This document shows positions 1 through 8,208 of a DNA stretch of 64,000 bases, one piece after another. Source of the stretch: Candidatus Hydrogenedentota bacterium (GTDB taxonomy: Bacteria; Hydrogenedentota; Hydrogenedentia; Hydrogenedentales; JAEUWI01); NCBI GenBank assembly GCA_019637335.1, contig JAHBVV010000004.1, positions 206,471 to 270,470 on the forward strand, written 5' to 3'. The number at the start of each line of letters is the position of its first letter. The stretch's first letter is position 1. The translations under genes and the position numbers were made by a program. The notes beneath the pieces were generated by a model. It made no database searches. It saw nothing but the letters and a program-made list of their open reading frames with translations, and was not told the DNA's origin.

Positions 1-2
1 TG

Positions 3-3000
3 GGCGGCGGGGAAGCGCTGGTGCAGGGCCACGGCGACGTGGGCCAGGCGCTGTTCTCCGCCGCGGCGGGCCTCGGCCACCTGCGGGAGCTGCTCGGCCG
101 CCTGGAGAGCGACGCCGCCGATCTCTTCAGCCCCCTGGGGAAGAAACCCCGCGTCAACCACGCCTTGGGCGCGTTAAAAAACCTACGGAGCGAGATCAAG
201 GCGGCGCAGCTGTCCACGAAAGACTGGAAGGCGCTCGACGCCGAACTCCGCGACCTGGAATCGCGCCGCGACGAGATCGGCGCGGCCCTGGCGGCCGCGC
301 GCGCGGAGGAGGCCCGCCTGAAACGGCTCCACGACGCCCTGCCGCTTGTCGCACGGCGCGCGGACGGCCGGGCGCGTCTCGGTGAACTCGCCGGGGCTGT
401 CCTGCTGCCCGAGGATTTTTCCGAGCGCCGCCAGCGCTGCCAGACCGAGGCCGCGCACGCGCAGGCCAGCCACGATGCCGCCCGGAAGGCGCTCGAAGAG
501 CTTGACCGCGAGTTGGCGGGGATCGCTGTGGATGCGGTGTTGCTGGCGCATGAGGAGCCCATCGAGGAACTGAACGAACGCCGCGCGCAGGTCCAGAAGG
601 CGCTGGCCGACGTGGAGCGCGAGCTGGCGCCCGCGCTTGCGCGCCTGGAAGCCGAGGCTGCGCGCGAGTTGCAACAACTGCGCCCCCACTGGACCCTCGA
701 TCAGGTGGAGGAGTTGCGGCTCGCCCCGGGCCAGGCGCAGCGCATCAACGAACTCTCGCGCGCCGGTGAAGCCCTGAAGGCGCAGTTCGCCGCCGCCGAT
801 GACGCCCTGAAGAAGTGGCGGCGGGAGCGCGATCGCGCGGCGGAAGCCCTCGAGAAGCACGGGCCGGTTTTGGATACCGCCGCCGCCGAGCGCGCCCTGA
901 AGCAGGCCGCGCGCGACGCCGCCGCGGAACGGGATCGGGATGCGCGGGCGCGGGAAGCCCGCGACCTCGCGGCCGCCATCGACGCGGCGATCGCGCGGCT
1001 CGGCCTGTGGTCCGGCGACCGCGCGTCGCTGGAGGCGCTGCCGGTTCCGTCCGCCGCCACCATCGAGCGGTTCCGTATCGATCTGGGGGACGCGCGAAAG
1101 CTGTGCGACGCCCGCCGCGAAGCGTCGGAAGCCCTGGCGTCGGAGTTACGGCAGGCGGAGTCCGAGCTTGCGGCGCTGCGCCGGGCCCACGACGCGCCGT
1201 CGCTCGACGCCCTCGAAGGCGTCCGCCGCGAACGCCAGGCCGGGTGGAAACTCGCCCGCGAAGCGTGGGAGGCCGGTATACCGCCGGAAAAGGCTGATTC
1301 CCCCGAAGCCCGCGACTGGCTTGCGCGCGCGCGCGAGGCGCATCCCGATGCGGCCACCCTCGCGGACGCCTACGCCGCCCTGGTGGAAAGCGCCGATGTG
1401 GTGGCGGACCGCCTGCGAAACGAAGCCGATCGCGTCGCCGCGCGGGCGCAGCTTGAGTCGGCCATCGAAAGCCTGGGCGAGCGCCTGGATGCTGCGCGCG
1501 CGGCGGAATCCGAAGAGGCGCAAGCGCTCGAAGCGATCGAGGTGGCGTGGAAAGCGGCGTGGACCCCGGCGGCCATCGATCCGCGGTCCCCCGAGGAAAT
1601 GGCCGCGTGGAAGCAGGCGCACGCGGATCTGTTGGATGACATCCAGGCGCACCGCGACGCGGAAAGCGCCGCGCGCGCGTTCGCCGCCACCGCCGAGGCC
1701 GCCTGTGGGGCGATTGACGCCGCCCTCGCCGAGGCCGGTGCGCCACCCCTGCCCGGCGGATGCGCGATCGCGGACGCCATCGCGCGCGCCGAGGAATGGG
1801 TCGAAACGCAGCGGGCCGCGCGCGAGTCGCGCGACCAGACCGCGCGCCAGCTGGAGAAACTTGAAAGCGACACGATTCCCGAGGCGGAAGACGCCCGCAA
1901 CCGGGCGGAGGAGCGGCTGGCCGAATGGCAGACCGAATGGGGCGCACTCGCGGAGGCGCTGGGCCTCTCAGCAACCGCCTCGCCGGGCGAGGTCCTGGCC
2001 GTGGTGGACGCCATCAACGGCCTGCTCGGGAAAGCGGAGAAGGCGGACGAATACCGGGAGCGCATCGCGCGGATCAGGCGCGACGGCGCGGCGTTTGAGG
2101 AGGATGTGCGGAAGCTGCTCGCGGCCGCCGCACCGGAACGCACCGGCGGCGACGCCGTGGCGGCGGTCCAGGCGCTGTACGCGGCCCTCAAGCAAGCCCG
2201 CGCCGCGCGCCAGACGCGCGATGGCTTCGAAAAGCAGCGGGAATCGGAGGCGGGGCGCATGCGCGAGGCCGAGATCACCCTGGCGCAGGTAAACGCTGAA
2301 CGGGAGGCGCTCTGTGCGGAGGCCGGCGTTACGGATCCGGAGGACCTGCCCGGAGCCGAGAAGGCCTCGGAGGCCCGACGCCAACTTGAGTCCGAATTGC
2401 GGGAGATCGAGGCGCGCCTGCTCGCGCTCTCCGCGGGCGCGGGCCTGGAGGCGCTCCTCGCCATGGCCGACGGCGCGGATGCCGACGCCATTGGCGCGAA
2501 GCTGCCCGAACTGGCCGATACGATCGCCGATCTGGACGGCGAGCGCCTTGCGTTGCAGGAAAGCATCGGCGATCGCAAGGCGAAACTCGGCCAGATGGAC
2601 GGGCGCGACACCGCCGCCGCCTTGGAGGAAGAGGCGCAGTCCGTTATCGCTGGGCTGGAAGAGGACGTTGCGTCCTACGCGCGCCTGAAGCTGGCCGCGC
2701 ACGTGCTGCGCACCGCGATCGAGCAATACCGCGCCGCGAACGAGGAGCCGATGCTCGCGCGCGCGGGCCAGATCTTCCACACACTGACCCTCGGCGCCTT
2801 CGCCGAACTCCGCGCCGATGTGACGGAAAAGGATGAGCACGTGCTGTGCGGCGTGCGCGCGGATTCCGGGACGCCCGTCCGCGTCGAGGGCATGAGCGAG
2901 GGGACAGCGGACCAGCTCTACCTGGCGCTGCGCATCGCCAGCCTGGAGCGCCACCTCGAACGGCATGCGCCCCTACCTTTTATACTCGACGATATCCTCG

Positions 3001-3161
3001 TGAATTTCGACGACCAGCGCGCGGCCGCCGCTCTGGAGGTTCTCGCCGAAGTATCCCGCCACACCCAGGTCATCTATTTCACCCACCACCAGCATCTCGT
3101 CGAAATAGCGCGGGATCGCGTCAACAAGAAACAGCTTTTCGTCCAGTCCCTGACGGGGTAG
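3..3161 (+). CDS. YhaN-type AAA/SMC-like ATPase, 5' truncated
   Basis: The reading frame is open from base 3, so the true start and the Walker A loop lie upstream of the window; about 1052 residues are visible. The first residues (HGDVGQALFSAAAGL) match the AAA_27/YhaN N-terminal ATPase region. A very long Ala/Glu/Arg-rich coiled coil follows. The C-terminal ABC half has a signature-like SEGTADQLYLALR, a Walker B stretch (LPFILDDILVNFDD) and a late histidine switch region (THHQH). The family resembles SbcC/Rad50 and is usually encoded beside a SbcD/YhaM-like metallophosphoesterase, so DNA end processing or repair is the likely role. That partner would lie upstream, out of view. Stop is TAG at 3159. 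Confidence 0.85.
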   Translation, partial: GGGEALVQGHGDVGQALFSAAAGLGHLRELLGRLESDAADLFSPLGKKPRVNHALGALKNLRSEIKAAQLSTKDWKALDAELRDLESRRDEIGAALAAARAEEARLKRLHDALPLVARRADGRARLGELAGAVLLPEDFSERRQRCQTEAAHAQASHDAARKALEELDRELAGIAVDAVLLAHEEPIEELNERRAQVQKALADVERELAPALARLEAEAARELQQLRPHWTLDQVEELRLAPGQAQRINELSRAGEALKAQFAAADDALKKWRRERDRAAEALEKHGPVLDTAAAERALKQAARDAAAERDRDARAREARDLAAAIDAAIARLGLWSGDRASLEALPVPSAATIERFRIDLGDARKLCDARREASEALASELRQAESELAALRRAHDAPSLDALEGVRRERQAGWKLAREAWEAGIPPEKADSPEARDWLARAREAHPDAATLADAYAALVESADVVADRLRNEADRVAARAQLESAIESLGERLDAARAAESEEAQALEAIEVAWKAAWTPAAIDPRSPEEMAAWKQAHADLLDDIQAHRDAESAARAFAATAEAACGAIDAALAEAGAPPLPGGCAIADAIARAEEWVETQRAARESRDQTARQLEKLESDTIPEAEDARNRAEERLAEWQTEWGALAEALGLSATASPGEVLAVVDAINGLLGKAEKADEYRERIARIRRDGAAFEEDVRKLLAAAAPERTGGDAVAAVQALYAALKQARAARQTRDGFEKQRESEAGRMREAEITLAQVNAEREALCAEAGVTDPEDLPGAEKASEARRQLESELREIEARLLALSAGAGLEALLAMADGADADAIGAKLPELADTIADLDGERLALQESIGDRKAKLGQMDGRDTAAALEEEAQSVIAGLEEDVASYARLKLAAHVLRTAIEQYRAANEEPMLARAGQIFHTLTLGAFAELRADVTEKDEHVLCGVRADSGTPVRVEGMSEGTADQLYLALRIASLERHLERHAPLPFILDDILVNFDDQRAAAALEVLAEVSRHTQVIYFTHHQHLVEIARDRVNKKQLFVQSLTG

Positions 3162-3260
3162 CCCAGGTTCGACGCATCAATCGCGAGAAGAGTCACACGC
3201 ACGCGCCACGCGATCCATTGCCTCCCGCGCACCGGACGACGGGCCGACGAACGTGCCACG

Positions 3261-4114
3261 CGATCAGGCAGCGCCTGTTCGTGTGCCTGGAGCAAGATGA
3301 AGCCCGCGTTCGCCAAGGAATGAATCCGCGCGCGGTTTGGAGTTCTAATTGGAGACAAGCCGCTGACGGCGCGCCGATTCTGCTGGCCTGTGCGCTTTGG
3401 ACGACGGACACACGAATCCGCCTGAGGCGGAATCGCGTGGCACATCCCTTTTTCCCGTATTGGGGACACACAACTGTGCCGCGCGATCAGGCAACGCCTG
3501 TTCGTGTGCCTGGAGCAAGATGAAGCCCGCGTCCTGCGAGGAATGAATCCGCGCGCGGTTTGTGGTTTGGATTGTGGAGATGCCGCTGAGGTTGCGTGGG
3601 TTTTGCTGGCCTGTGCGATCTGGACGACGGACACACGAATCCGCCTGAGGCGGAATCGCGTGGCACATCCCTTTTTCCCGTATTGGGGACACACAACTGT
3701 GCCACGCGATCAGGCAACGCCTGTTCGTGTGCCTGGAGCAACGATAAGCCCGCGTCCTGCGAGGTATGAATCCGCGCGCGGTTTGTGGTTTGGATTGTGG
3801 AGATGCCGCTGAGGTTGCGTGGGTTTTGCTGGCCTGTGCGATCTGGACGACGGGCACACGAATCCGCCTGAGGCGGAATCGCGTGGCACATCCCTTTTTC
3901 CCGTATTGGGGATACGCAACTGTGCCACGCGATCAGGCAACGCCTGTTCGTGTGCCTGGAGCAAGATGAAGCCCGCGTCCTGCGAGGTATGAATCCGCGC
4001 GCGGTTTGTGGTTTGGATTGTGGAGATGCCGCTGAAGTTGCGCGTGGTTTGCTGGCCTGTGCGTTTTGGACGACGGGCACACGAATCCGCCTGAGGCGGA
4101 ATCGCGTGGCACAT
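3261..4114. repeat. Four-copy tandem array, exact 223-bp period
   Basis: The motif CGATCAGGCA recurs at 3261, 3484, 3707 and 3930, exactly 223 bp apart; the fourth unit is truncated near 4114. Each unit carries two palindromic modules in opposite orientation that share the arms TGTGCCACGCGAT and TTCGTGTG but enclose different hairpin cores (CAGGC-AAC-GCCTG versus TCCGCCTCAGGCGGA). This is a REP/BIME-like architecture. The array fills the convergent gap between the YhaN-like gene and a sialidase gene. Several open frames across it are repeat translations with no coding support. Confidence 0.9.
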
Positions 4115-4142
4115 GTCGCTGCGGTCGCGTGGTTTCTGAGCG

Positions 4143-5843
4143 CTACTCCGCCACCTTCGCCTCCACCGACATCAGCAGCAGCCCCGCGTTGTCCACGCCC
4201 TCCGCCAGCGACCGCACACGAATGTAATTCACCCCCAGCGGCTCGCGGTAGGCCTGACCGATCCACACAGTCTCCTCGCCATCCACCGAAACCACGCAGG
4301 TACGCTCGGGCAGGCTCCACGCGAACTTGAGGGTGTGCCACTGGCCCGGCGTCAGTTTGTCGGCGATCGAAATGTGGCCATCCGGCTCAATGTTCAGCGT
4401 AAACGGCGCCTCGATATCGCCCGCCGGATCCGCCGGATCGAAAAAGCGGTCCATCAGCGCAATCCGCGCCCCGCCAAAGCCCTCGTGGAGTTTCAGGCGC
4501 AACGAGACCTCGCCCGCGACGCCCATTGGGAAGTTCCAGACCGCGCCATCGCCATCCTTCTCGTCCGGACGCCGGATCCAGAGCGCCCTCGCGCCGTCAC
4601 GCTCCGGGTGATCCACCAACACGGCGCCCTGTACGCGATCCCGCCACCAGCGCTCCGCCGGCCCGAAGGGCTTGAACACCGACCAGTCCTCCAGACCGTT
4701 CTCGAAGGCATTTCGCGCGTCCGTCTCCAGCAGCCAGTCGGGATCGAAGGTGAACGTCGCGCCCGCGCGGCCCTGGCCCGTCATCACGATAACCTTGCCA
4801 TTCGGCGCCAGGTACGGCATTGGATAGGCCGTGCCCCGGTCGCCCGTGCGCGGCGGCGTATCGTTCCGCGTGGGATCGCGGTACACCTCGCGGAAGCCCC
4901 GCCACGTCTGGCATTCGTCGTCGGATATCGCCGCGTGCACGATGTCGCGCCCGCCGTAGACCCCGTCCTTTCCGACGCGCCCCGGCTTCTCGCAGCCATT
5001 CCAGAACAGTAGAATGCGCTCGTCCGGCAGCCGCAGGAAGGCCGCGGGCGCATCGGTCCCCAGAAAACGCGACGGCCGCAGCGGCTCCCAGTTGACGCCG
5101 CCGTCGTGCGAGTATGACTCGTAGAGGCGCCCGGTCTCCGTGCGCGCGAGCATGTACACGCGCCCGTCTTTCAACTCGATCAGCACCGGCTCGCACGCGC
5201 CGTAACCGCTGCCGTTGTAGTCCGTGTGCCGCGGAGCCGTCAGCTGCGCCGGCGACTTATGCCACGTCACCCCGCCATCGTCGGAGTACATGCACGTGCT
5301 CACATTCGCGCCGAACGGCGGGCCCTGCGGTCGCCCGCCGATCCACTCCGCGAAGGGCAGCAGAATGCGGCCGGACTTCAATTGCAGGACGCAATTGATC
5401 GACCCGACATAGCCCTCGAAGATGCGCTGCGCCGGCTCCCACTGCGTGCCGCCATTCGAAGTTCGCACGTGCCACACATCGATGAAGTAATTGACCGCGA
5501 TCTCGCGCCGGCCCTCGCCCTCGTGGCGCACCTCCATCGGGAAGAGGTGGTATTCGCCATCCTGCGCCAGCAGCGGAAGGTTCGCGCGCTTCCCCTCGAA
5601 CTCAAACGTCTTATCGCCCCACGTCAAGCCGCCGTCCGACGACGTGAGCGAATAATTCCGGTACAGGTTCTCGCCCAGCCCTTCCGAGACAAACCGCTTC
5701 ATCGTGCCGTCCGGCAACAGAATGGCGCCGCCGGTGCGCTCGCCCAGCACGACCGGGCTCCAGATCTCGGCGGGCGCGGGCGTTTCCTGCGCGAGACACG
5801 GCAAGAGGAACGATACGGCGAAGCAGGATAGCAATCGGGTCAT
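4143..5843 (-). CDS. Secreted sialidase-like (BNR/Asp-box) protein
   Basis: A 566-residue protein when started at the ATG at 5843, which has GGAG about 10 bases upstream and begins with a signal peptide (MTRLLSCFAVSFLLPCLAQE). A longer open frame upstream runs into an inverted-repeat element and is rejected. Asp-box repeats are visible (SSDGGLTWGD, SDDGGVTWHK, SHDGGVNWEP), giving a six-bladed sialidase-type propeller over about residues 30-370. The final 190 residues look like a separate beta-sandwich or LamG-like domain. Substrate is unknown: this fold covers true neuraminidases and many other exo-glycosidases. It opens a minus-strand set of secreted carbohydrate-active genes. Confidence 0.75.
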   Translation of the reverse strand: MTRLLSCFAVSFLLPCLAQETPAPAEIWSPVVLGERTGGAILLPDGTMKRFVSEGLGENLYRNYSLTSSDGGLTWGDKTFEFEGKRANLPLLAQDGEYHLFPMEVRHEGEGRREIAVNYFIDVWHVRTSNGGTQWEPAQRIFEGYVGSINCVLQLKSGRILLPFAEWIGGRPQGPPFGANVSTCMYSDDGGVTWHKSPAQLTAPRHTDYNGSGYGACEPVLIELKDGRVYMLARTETGRLYESYSHDGGVNWEPLRPSRFLGTDAPAAFLRLPDERILLFWNGCEKPGRVGKDGVYGGRDIVHAAISDDECQTWRGFREVYRDPTRNDTPPRTGDRGTAYPMPYLAPNGKVIVMTGQGRAGATFTFDPDWLLETDARNAFENGLEDWSVFKPFGPAERWWRDRVQGAVLVDHPERDGARALWIRRPDEKDGDGAVWNFPMGVAGEVSLRLKLHEGFGGARIALMDRFFDPADPAGDIEAPFTLNIEPDGHISIADKLTPGQWHTLKFAWSLPERTCVVSVDGEETVWIGQAYREPLGVNYIRVRSLAEGVDNAGLLLMSVEAKVAE

Positions 5844-5953
5844 TCTATCGGTCTCCATCGGGTTGGGCCCGTGGCCCCACGGGGCGGGCAACTTCCGTAT
5901 CGTAACAGGTTCGTGCGCGGAATACAGGCGCGCGATGGATTGCCGGCGACAAT

Positions 5954-6159
5954 CAGGGCAATCGCATTTAAACTCGATCTCGGAATATGGGCGTAAACTT
6001 GAGTCGATTTGGAACCTTGAATCAACGATAGTGAGCGTTTTGGAGCGCCGGCATCTGTGCCGGCAAGGATGCCAGCGCTCCAACACGCGCCCTTTTTAAC
6101 ATTGAAGGTGGTTCATGTGGCGCTCGGCTCGAGTTGGAAGTTTAAATGCGATTGCCCTG
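5954..6159. mobile_element. MITE-like inverted-repeat element, copy 1
   Basis: A 206-bp non-coding element bounded by perfect 21-bp terminal inverted repeats (5954-5974 and 6139-6159; core CAGGGCAATCGCATTTAA). It is flanked by near-identical 10-bp direct repeats, CGGCGACAAT (5944-5953) and AGGCGACAAT (6160-6169), as expected of a target-site duplication. A second, inverted copy lies at 14477-14705. It has no transposase, so it would depend on an enzyme encoded elsewhere. A 10-bp duplication is in the range of IS4-family elements, but the family is not proven. Its right end is 13 bp from the lexA -35 box. Confidence 0.85.
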
Positions 6160-6172
6160 AGGCGACAATAAC

Positions 6173-6211
6173 TTGACACCGGGCGCCAAACATGGTTCAA
6201 TAAGGCTGAAC
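6173..6211 (+). promoter_or_regulatory. lexA promoter with overlapping palindromic operator
   Basis: TTGACA (6173-6178), a 17-bp spacer and TTCAAT (6196-6201) form a sigma70-type promoter before lexA. A palindrome, GTTCA-N7-TGAAC (6195-6211), covers the -10 box and the expected start point. LexA usually represses its own gene from such a site, so this is the likely SOS operator. The assignment is inferred from position and symmetry. Confidence 0.7.
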
Positions 6212-6246
6212 ATGATTTCAGTTTGTTCCCAGGAAGGAATCACCCC

Positions 6247-6867
6247 ATGGCCAAGGAGCTCACACGGCGGCAGCGCGACGTGCTCGACTACATTATCGAG
6301 TGTATACGGGATCGCGGCATGCCCCCCACCATCGCCGAGATCGGCGAGGAATTCGGGATCGCCTCCACCAACGGCGTGAACGACCACCTCGTGGCGCTCG
6401 AACGCAAGGGCTACATCGAGCGGTCCTCGTCGAAGGCGCGCGGCATCACCATCACCCAGAAGGCCGCCGCCGGCCTCTACCAGAGCGAAGTCGGCGTGCT
6501 GCCCCTGGTGGGCAATGTCGCGGCCGGCGTGCCCATTCTGGCGGAGGAGAACATTGAAGGCCATGTGCCCGTCGATGCGGGCCTCGCCCAGCGCCGCGCC
6601 TTCTGTCTGCGCGTGCGCGGCGACTCCATGATAGAAGACGGCATCCTCGACGGCGACATCATCATCGTCGATCAGGAGCGCCGCCCACGCGCCGGCGATG
6701 TCGTCGTCGCGCTCGTCGAGGATGAGGCCACGGTCAAGCACTACTACCCGCGCGGCGCGAGTGTGGAGTTGCGCCCGGCGAACGCCGCGATGGACACCAT
6801 GGTGTTCCCGGCCCGCGCCGTAAGCCTGCAGGGCGTGGTGGTGGCGCTCCAGCGCTCCCTGAACTGA
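6247..6867 (+). CDS. lexA: LexA repressor, SOS regulator
   Basis: A 206-residue LexA of normal length. The N-terminal winged helix covers about residues 1-70 (RRQRDVLDYI, PPTIAEIGEEFGIAS). The C-terminal S24 autoprotease has the self-cleavage site Ala93-Gly94 (NVAAGVP), nucleophile Ser127 in GDSMIEDG and general base Lys164. RecA-stimulated cleavage would relieve repression of DNA-damage genes. The ATG at 6247 is chosen over an upstream TTG because AGGAAGG lies about 9 bases before it. The gene is monocistronic with its own promoter, just downstream of an inverted-repeat element. Confidence 0.96.
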   Translation: MAKELTRRQRDVLDYIIECIRDRGMPPTIAEIGEEFGIASTNGVNDHLVALERKGYIERSSSKARGITITQKAAAGLYQSEVGVLPLVGNVAAGVPILAEENIEGHVPVDAGLAQRRAFCLRVRGDSMIEDGILDGDIIIVDQERRPRAGDVVVALVEDEATVKHYYPRGASVELRPANAAMDTMVFPARAVSLQGVVVALQRSLN

Positions 6868-6981
6868 CGCGCCGCCGCCCGCGTTTGCGGCTTGTGGCCC
6901 CGCTGGGCTATGCTGTTGTCGGCGGCGGAAAACCTTTTCAAGCGGCACAGCGCGTCCGGGGGCGCCGCTGGGAGAATTGTT

Positions 6982-7359
6982 GTGGCTGGAGCGAAGAATG
7001 TGCTGGGTACGGACCTGCAACCGTGCTCCTTTGACCCCCTCACCGGCTTTTACCGGGACGGATGCTGCAACACCGGCGCGGAAGACCTGGGGCTGCACAT
7101 TGTGTGTATACGCGCGACAGAAGAGTTCCTCGAATTCTCCCGCCGCCGCGGCAACGACCTGAGCACCCCGCGCCCCGAGATGGCCTTTGCCGGCGTAAAG
7201 CCCGGCGACCAGTGGTGCCTCTGCGCGATGCGCTGGAAGGAAGCCCTCGACGCCGGCATGGCGCCGCCGGTGGTCCTGGAGGCCACGCACATCTCGGCGC
7301 TCGAGTTCGTCAACCTCTCCGACCTCCGCGACCACGCCGTGGACGCCGAAGCGTACTAG
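6982..7359 (+). CDS. DUF2237 family protein
   Basis: A conserved small protein of unknown function. The diagnostic stretch runs from NVLGTDLQPCSF through GFYRDGCCNTG and GDQWCLCAMRW to VVLEATH, covering almost the whole protein. The GTG at 6982 is preferred (GGGAG about 8 bases upstream; the homologous region begins at once), giving 125 residues. Several Cys residues are conserved in the family, but no activity is established. The gene follows lexA by 114 bp. Its TAG stop shares the tetranucleotide CTAG with the stop of the convergent SGNH hydrolase gene. Confidence 0.85.
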   Translation: MAGAKNVLGTDLQPCSFDPLTGFYRDGCCNTGAEDLGLHIVCIRATEEFLEFSRRRGNDLSTPRPEMAFAGVKPGDQWCLCAMRWKEALDAGMAPPVVLEATHISALEFVNLSDLRDHAVDAEAY

Positions 7360-8099
7360 CGGCCCGCCAGCGCCTCGCGAATCACCTCGGCCACCCGTTT
7401 CCCAAGGAACGCGGATCCTTCCGGGGTAAAGTGCACATTTGCCGGCGATTGGTGTGCGTCCAGCACGGGCTTCACGTGCCCATACAGGTCGTTCACGCGC
7501 ACGCCCTCTTCCGCCATGATCGCCGCCGCCGCCGCGTTGTACTCCACCTCGTCGCCCGGAATCCGGCCCGCCGCCCCCTCGGGCACCGGCGTCGTCGCGC
7601 ACCAGATCAACGTGGCGCCCGTGGCCTTCAGGCGCTCCACCAGCGTCCGGAGGTTGGCCGCATAGGTCTCCAGCGCCACTTCCCGCTCCGACGAGGCATC
7701 CAGCTGGCCGTCCTTGAGCCGCTTGAGATCGTGCAGGCCCCAGTTGAAATGGATGACATCCCATTTCCCTTCGCCGAGCCACGCGTCGAGGTTTTCCAGG
7801 CCCCGGCGTGTGTCGCCCCCGTTCACCGGAATCCGGTGCACATTCGCCGCGCCCGCAAGCGCCTCGCGAACCGCCACGGTATACCCGATCGAGATGGAAT
7901 CCCCGATCAACAACACGCGCGGCAGCGCCGGATCGTCCTCCACCCAGGCAAACGCGGGGTTCGACTTCGCCTTCTCGCCGACGCGGGCCTCCCACGCGCG
8001 TTGCGCGTCCGATTTCTCGGCCGCCGCCGCAATGCCGGCCGCCAGCACGGCGACGGTCGCGAGCAAACAAACATGGATACGATACGCGCAATGGATCAT
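7356..8099 (-). CDS. Secreted SGNH/GDSL-family hydrolase
   Basis: A 247-residue protein beginning with a signal peptide (MIHCAYRIHVCLLATVAVLA). Block I is LLIGDSISIGY with nucleophile Ser68. A block III-like NWGLHD supplies the oxyanion-hole residue, and a late HFTPEG provides catalytic His223. This fits a carbohydrate esterase or deacetylase that releases acyl groups from polysaccharide. It is the last gene of the minus-strand run PSCyt, DUF1501, SGNH. The start is weakly marked (AAGGG-like site), so an upstream start cannot be excluded. Confidence 0.8.
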   Translation of the reverse strand: MIHCAYRIHVCLLATVAVLAAGIAAAAEKSDAQRAWEARVGEKAKSNPAFAWVEDDPALPRVLLIGDSISIGYTVAVREALAGAANVHRIPVNGGDTRRGLENLDAWLGEGKWDVIHFNWGLHDLKRLKDGQLDASSEREVALETYAANLRTLVERLKATGATLIWCATTPVPEGAAGRIPGDEVEYNAAAAAIMAEEGVRVNDLYGHVKPVLDAHQSPANVHFTPEGSAFLGKRVAEVIREALAGR

Positions 8100-8208
8100 G
8101 AGTTTTCCCTTTGTTCGGTCGACATTCTTCGGTCCGCGGCGCCGTCTTTTTTCGCGGACCATGGGGTATTGTATCACGCAGGGGTCCGGAGCTTTGGCGA
8201 GCCCACAC

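Noticed and set aside
3193-4341. Several frames over the 223-bp array giving repeated CATRFRLRRIRV-type peptides
   Set aside because: They are translations of the tandem palindromes, occur in both strands and lack ribosome binding sites.
5844-6086. N-terminal extension of the first sialidase-like gene into the MITE
   Set aside because: The extension translates the inverted-repeat element; a ribosome binding site and signal peptide mark 5843 as the start.
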